DNA of 64,000 nucleotides from Lingula anatina (Eukaryota > Brachiopoda > Lingulata > Lingulida > Lingulidae), in NCBI RefSeq assembly GCF_001039355.2, contig NW_019774114.1, forward strand, positions 298,429 through 362,428, given 5' to 3'. Position numbers and translations under genes: made by a program. Shown here one piece after another: positions 38,990 through 51,800 of this stretch; the stretch's first letter is position 1; each line of letters starts with the position of its first letter. A model generated the notes under the pieces. The model was not told where the DNA came from. It saw nothing but the letters and a program-made list of their open reading frames with translations, and made no database searches.

Positions 38990-41900
38990 CTAGACAAATA
39001 CATTCCGCAAGGAGCTCTCTCCGTCGGAATCGTTTTCAAAGCTAATGTTATATGTGCCTTGATCCTCTGGCTCCTGATCATTTTTATGTACATTAAGATA
39101 ACTAGCACTATTCACGATGGGCGAAGTGGACACAGAGAGGGAAATTTGTCCGTTACTACCCACAGTGGGTAGTATGTCTCGACCGCTGTCCAAGGTGGAC
39201 GAATTGCCGCGGCCACTGTCTAAGGTAGACGGAATGTCTCGGTCACTGTCATGAGGGGATCTCTGATCACATCTAGAGCATTGTGACGATGGGTGACGTA
39301 ACACCGATGGAACTGTCTCTCTAGATTCAGGAAGCACCGTGTATATTCGCCGATCTTCCTCTTCCGGGGTCTGCGGCAGAGGACGATCTTTATTGTAGCC
39401 ATTTTGTTGATGCTTTTGAACTGAAATAACAGTTTAATTCAGTAAACGTATTTTTCTTTATGATGTTTATATTACAAGCATGTTACTTGCTCATTACAAT
39501 GGACTTCAGGTTAGACATTCAATATCTGTCTACCAAAATGAAGCCGAGAATTATCCTTTTAATCTTCGTTGCAGCGGTGCTTTAATTAATATAAACTATA
39601 TTATACTATATTATACTATATCGTGTCTGGAGTTAATCTTCCTGTACCTTCGTGCGGTATATATTATACTATATACCGCACAACTAAGAGACGATTTTAT
39701 CTAGCAGAAAAGTTCGGTATTTTTAAAAGTTATATTAGCTTTTGTAAATTTCACACGCATGAAAAATTACCATTTGTTAAAATCGGTTGTGTAGAAAATG
39801 TAAAAAAAGTCGACTTTCCTTGCCCTAGAATTCCAGTCATTGTTTACAGTCTTTACAATGTACCGAGCTTATACAGAAAGAACAAATAGTTCAGAGTCAT
39901 TTATGTAGTTGAAATAGATTTCTAACCCCGAAACTGCGTCAATTCACCTACCTTGTTGATGTTTTTTCCACATATGCCGGAAGATGAATCCCACTGCACC
40001 AATAAATAATATTAGGGCGACACCAAGTACAATTAACCCAACAGCTTTGGCGTCGACCTCTTGCTTCGAGTGTCCTGAATCACCTGGTTCAACGTTGGTA
40101 GAAATATCTGGACACTCCAAGCAGCGGCTGCACGAGGACTCGCCACCCTGCGCAGGCTCTCCGTCTGGCAAAATTATTTTATCTCTGTCAAGCACAAGTA
40201 GGTCTTGATATGTTCCTATCTGAAAACAAGAAATAAAAATACCCATGATTAGTATTATTATTAACATAATCTGTTGAAATACTGGAAGAGTATTATATTA
40301 TATAATGTTCATAAAAGATGGATTGCATTTCCTTTTCCACCCCCTTTTTTAAAATTATTATAAAAATACACATCATGTAATTGTCATGTAGGCTATTAAG
40401 TTGCCGTTATGTTGCAAACATGCATGTAATTTGCGAGCTCAAATTTATTTGGAAAAGGAGTAGTTGTATTTCAATTACCAACATATTCATATCCTTCGGG
40501 AAATAATTAGAAAATATTCATTTTAAAGCCCCCCCCCCTCCCCCGGTTCAAATTTTGTTTTTGTCATGTACCTTTTTATATTCCAAGTTTTGGGGAGTCA
40601 CAGGATCTCTCTGAATATTGTAAATAGAAAATCCAGCATTTCCATTCCCATCATCGTTGAATGGCCTTACAATATTACCATTTGCATCAAGCAACTCTGT
40701 CTTCTGAATGTTCTGCACAAGCGTTTCAACCTTGTCCAGTTTTTTAAGTTCCACCAGGCAGGCTGTGTCTGATCGGCTGTTACAGTGGGTCCTCATCGTT
40801 TGCCTAAACCCTCTAATTGTGGCGTTCACAGCAAGCACAGTGTACGCGGCCCAGGGGTCGGGTTCGAAACTTCTCCCAGGATCATTGTAGTTCATTGAAG
40901 GCCGGCACGGCACTCCATATTTATGGTCAAAGGTACCTTCTATATCACAATGAAAATGGTCTTGCCAGTATAAATTAAACCAAAAATTGCGGTGTGAAAG
41001 CGACGGTCTTTTATTTATGAAATATCGTTCGAAATGATAATCACGTTGCGGATAGATCCCAACAGTAATGTGTCCAACAGCGACTTCTCCGACTCCTTTT
41101 ATGACTTTTGAACTTCTCCCCCATGCCTCGCTTCCAATGAAAATAAATCCGAGAGGCCGCGGGAGATTTTTGTTGCGCTCCTCGATAGTGAGAAGAACAT
41201 TTTTTGCATGAATGTCATCGGCTATGAGTATGACTACCCTGGCTTTCGACGCGTAAGGAAGAATGTCATTGATGGCAGTATGAATACTTTGCAGCTTTGC
41301 ATCTGCATTTCCAAATTCATGAGACAACTCGTTACTACGGGCAATACAAATTCCATTCTTGTCAGCGTGTTTTTTGAATAGCTCATACCCATTTCGACCG
41401 TACGCATTCTTTGAGTTAAGCGTTATGACGTAGTTCCAACCAAACTGTTTTAATAACGCCACCATGGCTTCGGCCTGTTGGTCTAGATTTGACACTGTTC
41501 TCAAAAAGAATGGAAACCTGTATCTGTCATCGAGTATGGTGCTGGCCGAACCGTACGAAATCAACGGAATCCGCAACGGAGTGAGAAAGTCTGCTATGCT
41601 GATGGTTACCGAACTTGAGAACGCACCAATAACAGCAATGGCTTTAGCAGCATCTATCGCGATTCCCGACACTGGATCGGTCAGTTTTAGATCCCCACTT
41701 AGAAAATTTAACAGTGTCTTGGTAGCTACTAATGGGTTGTAACAATCGTCAAATACAATAGCCCCAAAATTAGAGCCGGACGCGTTGTTGGCTTCCAAAG
41801 CAAACATGAATGCTTCGACCAGCTGCGCAGAACCTGTGAGACTGCGGTAGTCGCCACATTCAAAAGGTTTCTTCCCCTGATCGTGGACAGAGAACAATCC

Positions 41901-44344
41901 GACAATTAACAAGTCCCCAGGGATGTAGATGAAGGGAACATCAGAAACTTTCTTGCACCTCTGGCAATCTCTTTTGCAAGAAGGTACAGGAAGATGAACT
42001 CCAGACACGAGCGATCCGTAGTTATTGTCCATCACAATACTGTCTTTGTCGAGACTAAGTCCGTTTAAACCATAGTTTCCAACAGATTTGAAAGACCCAT
42101 CATCTTTGAAATTGTAAATATTAAACATGGTTGTTAATCCATTAAGTACATTGAAATCTCCAGTCCCACTGAACTCAAACCTGATTCTGCTTTGCCTAAG
42201 TTCTCGTGGGGCGGCAAAACCAAGAGTGGCATAATCGACAATGACTTTCGGAATTTCTCTGAGCAACTCTCTTGCAGAGAGCGTGCCAGAAGGGGTTTGG
42301 AAGATGCGCCAATTTTTCAGCGCTAAGGCGTACGCGTACAGAGCATGCAATGCCTGCACGAGATACGGCGACTGATGCAAAGTCTTCTGTGCTATCTCGT
42401 TCTCAGGCACAGAGCCACAAAATCTTGCATTTATATCAGGCACTAAGGATGACGGCATATTTGGAAATTTACATGAAAACATCTTCATGAAACATTCCTG
42501 CAACCACCGTGTGTGCACGTTATCGGGATAAGCGGACACTTTGCTTATATTTCGGAGCAAAGGTCTCCAGTGATCTTCCAGAAATGATCCAATAGCGATG
42601 TGTGCCGGTGCGATGCTCAGGATACCAACGGCTGTACTTGCTTGATCGCCGAAAAGGTGAGATGCCCCTCCGACAGCGTCTGGCATCACCCAATATATGT
42701 TCTTCAGTCCGCGTCTATGCTGTTCTTTTATTAACCCCTTGGCTATTGGTGATGGGCCAAAGTAGACGACGCCAAGAGGACCATCTGTATGTCGACTTTC
42801 CAAAACCAATTTGTCAAATATATCTCGCAAAACCAACGGGTCGTTGTTGTTGTCTGCTATAACTTCGCTGAGTCCAATGCATATTCCGTCTGCCTTTGCA
42901 AGCCGCCTAAACTCTTTCATTCCCTCGATTCCATAATTGTCATCGCTGCTGACAGTTACTATGTACTTCCATCCTAACTCACGAACGATAGCAAACATGA
43001 CCTACGACGAAAAAAAAATTTAGACACACACGTTTAAGTGTTGAAAATAAATTTAAGGACGGTAAGAAGTTCATTATCAATATGAAAATATCATTATAAA
43101 AATACAATACAAACGAACATAATTTTAACATATTTGTTGTGAATAATTTGCATTATGAAAAAAGTTATCAATATCTGATACATGGAAGCTTCACTGACTG
43201 GACACCCAGGACAACTTAATGAATAAGTATGTCAAACATTTGTTTAATGGTTGGGATATCCCTTTGGGCTTATGGAATCTAACCCAGGCGGAAAAATCCC
43301 TTATTAACATAAAAACTTTGACTGATATTGTTAGTAACTTCCGTGAAATTAGTGGAAAGAATTATTTATTTTGATAAATGGAAGTTCGAGCTGGCTCTCA
43401 AACTAATAAATAACACGTGAATTGTGCCCTTTCTCAATTGCCAATTCTGGCCGCATCTTATGACTTACTGATAACCTCTTATTGCATGTGATATAAAGTT
43501 AGATTACGTATGGTAGTTTTGAGATAATAGCCCACACACATATATGAGCATAAAATGTCGATTTGCTTAACTTTTTGTCTCTATGTTTATATATGATATA
43601 ACATTAATTTACGCGAACTTATAAAAGAATAATTCGAAAAGGATTACCTTGCTCTGTTCCTTATCAGAATGAACAGTCCTGAAGAAGTCCGGATACTTGG
43701 TCTTGTCACCGAGCGTTTCAGCAGTGGTAGAGTACGCTATCTGCGGTATGTGCCTACCGTCCAGCACGCCCGACACGGCGGCAGCAGAACTACTGCGAGT
43801 AGGTCCCAGAACACCTGGCAAGTATTATTACATAAAACTTATTATCAGTTCCTGAATTTTAATCATAAGCCCATTTTATACCCTATCTGTTGGCTAGACC
43901 CGTGCAATAATTGCCTCTGTAAAATTTAACGAAAGGGGAGGGTAATATAATCTTTCAAAACAGGAACCCTTCCCCCACAATTTTAATTTTTTTTTTTCGC
44001 TTTTTTTTCTGTTTATGGCACAAAGGGATTGATAAAGGTGCACGTTTTATTCTACATTATTTCAGTCATTTGTTTTAATCAATGTTTCCTTTTCTTTCAC
44101 TAGCCCTTGTTATTCTTTATTCTCATAGCATTGTAAAGTCTACAAAAAATTTTGGATTTTAGAAACTAAATAATAATAATAATTATTATTATTATTATAA
44201 TATTGCCACTGTCCACTTCTTTGAATCTAAGCAAGTCAGTGGAAAACGGGATAAAAGTAAATGGGCAAGTCTTTTCTTTTTTCAAAATAAAGCGATTGTT
44301 TGGTCGCTTACCATTCTATGGCTGTTCTACGTGACGTTCAAAAA

Positions 44345-44383
<39 letters not shown>

Positions 44384-45457
44384 ACACATAATTACAGGTG
44401 ATAACTCAAGGAAGTACAGTGTATGAATTATAATGGCGAAAGGTGAAAGAATCAGATTCATCGACTTGCAACGACATATATCTTCTGAATACAAAAATGA
44501 CCAGTTTTATTGAAAGAGGGGGGGCGTTGTGGAGTCGGAGTTCTCTGGCCAGCGATTTTAGAGATTTGTTTTTTATGAAAATGTGAACCTTTTCACCACA
44601 AAACCTACGCGTACTTTGTTAATTCACACAGCGTAGATCAGACTGATTAAGAGCAAACGCCCCTCAACCACCACCGTCTCCTACCTGAGTTGAATTCTTC
44701 AACAAAAAGCTTCAAAAATGTCTGACAATTTATTTTTGAGGTGAAGTGAAGTGAAGCATTTCTTACCAAGAAATTGCTTTTACGTTGTTAATGCGAGAAC
44801 TTACCAATGAAAGCATCACTGTTATTGACGGGAGTGCAATCGGTGTATTCCCTCAAGTAAAAGCTAGGCGTTAGTGTGAGGGTACCTTGGACAGCCAGGG
44901 AAGGGTTGCCGCAAGTATCCAACATACTTAGTCCTGAAGAAAAAAAAACTGTCGATTAATATTTTGAGTGGATGTGGTTCTAGCTCAATAGCCCCACAAG
45001 TCATAACTTGGAGAGAAAGGAGTGGCTTTTATTATTCAGATTAAACAATATATTTACCAGTAGTACACTTAGTCACATAGATTCTTATCAAACAGATTCA
45101 TCGTGATACTTGTATCTAAAATACATGCCGTTACACAAGTGCGTGGTAAATTTCTAATTTATGACTCGGTTCATGTGATAAAGAATTAAACAAACCTAAC
45201 GTAACTCCAGAAGTGAAATTATTTGAATTTATAAGGTTAACCGCCCATCTTAAGGCTTCAAGCTCCTGTACGACGAAGGAGTCCAAGGCGTGGTCACAGC
45301 CCCTGTTTCCCAGGCTGGCAGGATGGTGCACCTCTCCCAGGGCAACGATCACCGCCTTGCCCTCATCAAAGGCAGGCTGGGGAGTGCATATTTTGCTAAG
45401 ACCGACCACACTGGCCGCGAGGACCGTGACCATTGACAGGAAAACAAGTTTATTCAT
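38990..45457 (-). CDS. Receptor gene B: tandem double Venus-flytrap, single-pass membrane protein
   Basis: Exons (minus): 45457-45196, 44933-44805, 43814-43648, 43001-40572 (2430 nt, one exon for most of both domains), 40219-39952, 39420-38990; 1228 aa. Signal peptide MNKLVFLSMVTVLAASVVG. VFT1 spans about 25-520 (GPTRSSS, IPQIAYSTT, GWKYIVTVSSDDNYG), followed by SCKRDCQRC at ~527. VFT2 spans about 545-985 (GDLLIVGLFSVHDQG, ECGDYRSLTGS, GAFSSSV, GWNYVITLN, HRNFWFNLYWQDHFHC), then stalk CSRCLEC, TM AVGLIVLGVALILFIGAVGF (~1051-1074) and a ~150-residue tail. The tail has RPLPQTP (class I SH3 ligand form), YLNV, YNISFEND and C-terminal NVFV. The domains are mGluR/ANF-receptor class, where ligands are amino acids or other small molecules. 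No kinase, cyclase or 7TM module follows. Start chosen at the ATG opening the signal peptide, 16 nt after the splice acceptor. Function beyond ligand-sensing is not known. Confidence 0.9.
44345..44384. repeat. (AAAT)n microsatellite
   Basis: About ten tandem AAAT units in the second intron of receptor gene B. A shorter AAT/ATT tract lies nearby at about 44170-44205. Confidence 0.9.
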
Positions 45458-45472
45458 TTTTGCCTCGTCTGT

Positions 45473-46160
45473 ACTGAAATACAAAGAAAATACAAATTGG
45501 TAAATATGTAAATAGATACATGAATGAATAAATCAATAAGTATAAAAAAGCAATTTATACAGCACTGTCCTTGAGATAATGTCCAAGTTGCAATCATTAG
45601 AGACTACTTTGAACAAAAAGTTTCTTCCATATACACTTGGTGCCCAGTACTGGTGCATCGTGAACATGTAAATTATAAGATAGCATATTACATAGGCCTA
45701 TTACATATTACATGTGACGTACGTGTACCTACAGGGTACGTAGGATACGATGTCCTTAGACTGAGACATTTAAGAACTTGAGAATCGAACGGATTCATCT
45801 ACGTCTTTGAACGACCTAATTATGCAGGTAAATGTGTTAAAGATAAACGTTTGGTCTTGGTAAAGAACAGTAGTTCAGAGATTTTTATTTCAGTTAAAAA
45901 CCGCAGATTTTTACGTGGCACTGTAAGAACACATCATTACAGATCTACATTCCATTAAGTGCAACGTTTTCTTAAAAAGTACAAACTTACGGAATTTAGA
46001 AGAAAAAATAAGAAAAAGGGCAACTCACGTTCACTGCTTGTTTCGCTGTTGGCCTTGTCGACATTGAAGTTGATACAGTATACAGTAGGCCTTTTATTTG
46101 AGCACGCGTTAGCCTGTGCCTCTCTACCTGTAATGTTTTGGCTGTAACCCTTTATATCAC
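45473..46160 (-). promoter_or_regulatory. Candidate TATA promoter and 5' non-coding exon of receptor gene B
   Basis: Minus-strand TATATAAA-like box (GATATAAAGGG) at about 46149-46159. About 120 nt downstream is a consensus donor AAC|GTGAGT (exon end at 46029). The coding exon begins after a TTTCAG acceptor at 45473, so a short non-coding exon of about 46120-46030 spliced to it is plausible. No transcript evidence. Confidence 0.35.
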
Positions 46161-48832
46161 ACTATTGAGAATTTCTATGCAAACCCGGTTATTTTCAGCA
46201 GTCAAAATAACCGCATTATTGTCCAACAAAGATCCGGGTTGGCGGCGCTCAGGTGTACAATACATATAATTTGACACACCACAGTAACTATATGTGCCCT
46301 AAGTTGTCAAAAAATTCCCTGAATATAGACTGTCCACAGATATTTCAATAAAGGGATTTTTTAATGAATTTCTCGCTTCATATTGTTTTCTTCATATACG
46401 GAAATGAAACGCTTACCTGAATAAAAACACTGAGATTGATTATCTGATTTTCACTTGTCAAATACCTGTAGGTTGTAAAGAACGCCGGCGTACATCATCC
46501 GACTAAGATTGTTTGCCAGATATAATTATGCCATGGACACACATATAGAGCGCACTCTGTCTCTGACATCGAAGGCTGTATTACAATATTATATTTCTTG
46601 GTAATACTTTCTTGATTCATGTATAGGTCTTGACAGTAATTGATACTTCACATGAAGATAGTTGACATAGTCAGGCACCAGTCGCTCGATTTGATTCAGC
46701 GTTCAAGAGGTGCGCTGGGCACTCGGGTGTCGTGCACTGTGGCGTAACAGTGGGGAAATCGAGTAATTTTATATATATCATATAATTATTTCTGCACATA
46801 TGTTAGTTTATGCGCAAAGGATCCTTCCTGAATCAGTTAAAGTTGGCCGCGTCATGAAATATTGGGCAAATTCCAACTCCCTATTTTCAATAGAAGTTCA
46901 TTAAAAGTTGAACGTTATTTCCTTATAAACGAAGGGTCACTAAACATCATTTAAACACGTGAAAGTCATACCCTGTAGAATCTTAGGTGTAAAATTTCCA
47001 TAAAATACATGTCCTCAATTCCTTTATATGCCTAGGAGTAGTCCGTGCCCTAATAGGTAACCAGTGAAATTGTTGAAGGACAGAAAGGACAGAAATGCAG
47101 ACGAGAGTCACGGACAAACTTGCTCAAGATTTTTTTTTATCTTTTTGAATCTATTTGAGGACATCGAGTTCAATGCAGCCTTTTGCCGATATTAATTCTA
47201 CTTCAAGCTGGGGACGTTCCTTATCTAAAATTCGTTATATGCAAGTTCGTCTGCTATTTAAAAAGTCCTTGGTATGAAATAATAATTGGTAAATACTGTC
47301 CTTTACGTTTTTATGTGACACGTCAAGTCTTCCGTCTCAAGTAATACCACAATACAAATTACGAATAACTGGTATAAAACCCACTTCTATTCACAATATT
47401 TATTGACACGAGAAAACTGGATAACGTGTGTACCTGACATTTTAAATCTAAATTGTTACTGGAAAACTTTATTGACCATGATAAAAAGACAAAAAAGAAT
47501 TAAAACGACTAGTCTGACATCACTGATATGAAAGTTTTAAATATTTAGTACTTAAATAAGAAGCTGAACGTAAAATAGCTAGAGGTAATGCTTTTTGAAA
47601 GAGGCTATAAGGTAACAAATCCTTTTACCCTCTACTGTTAATTTAAGTCCAGGTATCAAATAAAATTGTATTTACTTTAAATTTGACTTTAATGGATTCA
47701 ATTTGCAGTTTAGTATTATGACAGAGAACGCCAGAGGAAGGCAATATTCACTTAAAGTCATGAAATGCCTTTCTTGGGATTTCAAAATTCAACTTTATAC
47801 ATTAAATTGACATTATCAGGATTACAAGTCCACGTACTTTTGGCGCTTAAACAGATTTCTGGTGATCCTATTTGCGTACTTTGATCCGGATTTGGTACCT
47901 TTTTGATCCATTATTTTCATCAATTTTTGTGATAGTTAACATATTTCTATGATCTGAAGCAGTATGGTTTTGTTGAAAAACAAGCAAGAGCCTTTAACAA
48001 TAAGCTTAACAACAGTGAATGGAATATGCTTCCAAAATTACAAATATCTGAATTTGTGTGCTTGTTGCTAACCTTAGCAAAAAATTGGGCATAATTTTTC
48101 CATTCTAATGGAAATAAATTAGAAGAAAACCTATAGTCTACTTGAACACCTATGGCTGTCCCACATGAGGACAAAAGAACTGTACATGAACACTACCTGT
48201 ACACTACACTTACTTTCCAACTAGCAAACATTGTGTAATTATGAAGTCAACATACAACTAGATAAGATAGGAATATGAAAAAAAAATTACAAATTGCTAT
48301 AATTTAGGTGGCACTGATATAAATGTACCAGTGAACACTGACAAAGAGAGACTTCTTCATACTTCACAACAAATGATATGCATTTGTGAAAAATTCTGTT
48401 GTCAATCAGCATTAAAACAATACAGGATTTATATTTTAATACACAAAATTTTCTCATTTGTTTCAAGTTGCTCAATTTGGGTTTTGGTTTCTCTACAGCA
48501 ACCTTAGTTTGGGTTTTGGTTTTAACATGTCCAATAGGAATGGGTTTTCATTCAATTTTTGTCAAGTATCTAGAATGTTAGCTTCTCCCTTACTATCTCC
48601 ATTCAGCAAGATACACAGCTAGTTTCTGTCAACACAACTATATGACTTTCATATGGTGGTCAACTAGATATAGCTAGAATTCTAACACACATTTTTTGTT
48701 CATTCTTAGTTCATAAATACAACAAGTTGACGTGAAGTACGCTATGAAAGCAACTAAACATCTTTGTCACTGCATAACAAGAACAAAGCGGAGCTGAAAT
48801 GGGTTTGAAATAATTCATCCGGGGATTTCTGC
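46161..48832. other. Intergenic: gene B upstream and ANKFY1 3' flank
   Basis: No supported exon. It should contain the ANKFY1 3' UTR (the first few hundred bases below 48833) and distal promoter sequence of gene B. A short imperfect repeat of TTTGGGTTTTGGTTT occurs twice at about 48476-48526. I see no RNA gene or transposon ends. Confidence 0.5.
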
Positions 48833-51800
48833 CTACATCTCTCCTCCTAGTGTAAGTACATCAAAACAGATCTGGCAAACACGGACTGGCTTGGGCTGGT
48901 TATATTTGATGATAGGGATATCCTTATCTGAACACTTATTGCACAACAGACGACCACAGTGACGACTGAAATAGTTGAAAAGAAAAATAACAGTTGGTTA
49001 TATTCATGATTACTGAGATCATTATGTCCATGCTGAGATCTTACGAGGTATTTTAATAATACCTAACAAAAATATGTTTTAAAAGTTAAAAGTTCTGTTA
49101 ACTTCTCATGATACATAAAATTGTACATATAGAACTGATACATAATACATAATTAAATTTGGATACAAACCAATGATGTTTTCTGGTTTTAATTCCGAAT
49201 TTAGTTGCACATTCCTCGCAATTTTCTCCATCTGTCCAGGGAGGCTCCTTGGCTAGCATATCTGTTTGAAGAATGGGCATCATTACTTATCAAATTGCAC
49301 ATATGTATACGTATCAAACTACATAGAGAAAGCCTCAAACTCCTCAAATCTTTATCTAAATTTTCACTTTTTTGCCTCATCTAATATTTGCAATTAAAAA
49401 AAAACAAACTAAAATCATCTTTTATATCTAATTCCAAGATCTATTCTTTTAGTCTTTCTACTTCAGTACAAGTCTGACTTAAAATATTCTAATGTATTTT
49501 CCTTTCTTTTTCTTTGAGCCCGAATTTAAATTATGAAACAGAACTTGAATAATTTAACAAAGCACATTTATCTTTACCTAACAGCTTGAATAGTAACTGT
49601 TTGGTAGCTACAGGTGCATTGAATATAGACATCCCTTGTCTGTTCACATTGCCCATCATAGCACCAGCACGGACAATTGCACGACATAAGTGTCCATTGC
49701 CATTTAAGTACGCCAGCAAAAGAACTGAAACAAAAAAGATGTTGTACTGAAAATCACCATCCTTACCTCATGTCTTTGAGACAGAGGAATGCCAATTGTC
49801 AAAATGCTAGAGACAGATGCTACATAAATTGAAAATCCAAATTTACTGCTATTAAATTGATTTCTTGAAATTAATTATGATAATTAAAAATGACAATCAA
49901 CTTAAGGCTATATTATTTTTTTATTTATGAACATATACCGTCAAAAAAATAAAGGGAACAAAATATATTGAGAATGCAAATAAATTGTTCTAATGCTATA
50001 CCATAAAAAATTGACCTTGCACTACAACAAGCTCAAAAAGAACTATTGTCAACATTACAATTTTAATTCTTTTTTTATATGCCATAAACATATACATGTA
50101 ATATGGACAAAACATGAAAGTTGCATACCTGTGTTTCCCTCAGCATCAGGTTTATCTATAGGATATTCTGGCATGCATTCTAAAAAGAACTCAAAAATGG
50201 CCGCAGCGTTCTCCCTTCCATACTGACCCAGTACATGCATTGGCGTCTGTCCCCTGGATTAATAATATGAAATAAATTGATATCAAGTATAAAATTCTGC
50301 TCAATATTGGTTAATAAATACCAAAATTTAAAATTAACCAAGAACAATGTTAAATGAATGTAACTTTTATACAGTTCTTGGGATAATGTAAAATACAACC
50401 AATCAAACAAAATGAAGTCTTACTTCATGTTGATGGCTTCAGCATTAATCCTCGACTCAGTAAGCAGCACTCGGCACACATTGAGATTGCCATGCTGGAC
50501 TGCTACATGGAGGGCTGAAATAGTAAATAATTTGAAAACACAGTAATGCTCAACTGAAATGTCTTTAGAACATTCAAACGTTCACACTACATTTCAAGCA
50601 ATTTCAAGGCTGTACTTTGCTGAAATCCTGTCTGAGTGCAAAGATGGAGGAAATTGTGGTTATATATAGAGACAAACTTAGTTTATAAAGATAGTGCAAA
50701 CAAAATTTCAGACTCAAATCTAGTTTAGAAGAGGCCTGACAGCTGCTTCAATGTCACCTTATATCCAATAAAATAAGATTGAACAGTACGACCAGCAAGT
50801 GTCTCATGTTATCTCCTTTGCCATAGCTGCCTGTATAAACTTAGCCAATTCATATTTCCACAGGTAATGTCAGGCATGCGCAGTTAAGGAGCGGATGTAC
50901 CCAAATATAGCTAAAAATAGCCATTTTTGGTTTTTTATGTCTAATTATTGGTTAAACGTGTATCTAACGTTTAACAGAATAAAATTTTTACATTTTGAAC
51001 AAAAAATTTGTTTTTTCTGATTATTCTGATGCTGCACACATCGACAGCGGTGGCCTGGTATATGCCCCGCCTTCGTTGTCAAGGGCCGTTGGCATGGGTA
51101 AACTCGGTGGGCGGACCTTAGCAGCATCAGCACGTCTAGGGAAACAATAGAACAGGGATGCGCCATGCCCCCTTTGTCATAAACAGCGATCGGCAAAGCA
51201 GTGCCTATTGTTCCGCTTAAGCTGTTTTGATAGTCTCTCTTGATTGTGATCAGCGCTAAGATGAATCTTTTCCGACACATTGGATTTGCTCGAAATACTC
51301 GTTCTCCCTTGAATATTGCTTGTTGTTACACGCGTTCTTTCGATTTTCTTGTTAACTTTTTGAGATACGCAAAAGAAAAGAAGAAAATTCCGTTGCTTGC
51401 TACCCGTGACAACAATCGTCATTCTTTCTATCCATTTTCGCCAACAGGTCGATGCAGTTTAGTGTTAGATTTTAAAAATATACATGGGGGTAACTAGGCA
51501 TACGCACGGATGCACTGTGCGTACATTTTTTTGGCCAACCATGATATTATTTTATATAAATTTAGTGTATTTTTCACGGAATATAAAGAAATTCTCTGCT
51601 TATTAAAGTCACCTGTATGGAATATACTGGAATAACACACAAGATTGTTTTGCGTAAATACAAGACTTGAGCCCACACCCTAGCATAATTATTCACTGGG
51701 TGGCGCATAGGTTCAATACATGTGCATTAAAGAAAGTAAAGCAAATAAATCTAATGATATCGCTAGACTCCGCGCGAACTATATCAGGCTGAGGTCACGA

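Noticed and set aside
50940-51150. GC-richer patch in ANKFY1 intron 19 that could be an RNA gene or SINE
   Set aside because: I could not identify tRNA-like boxes, a fold or a known RNA, so no feature is claimed.
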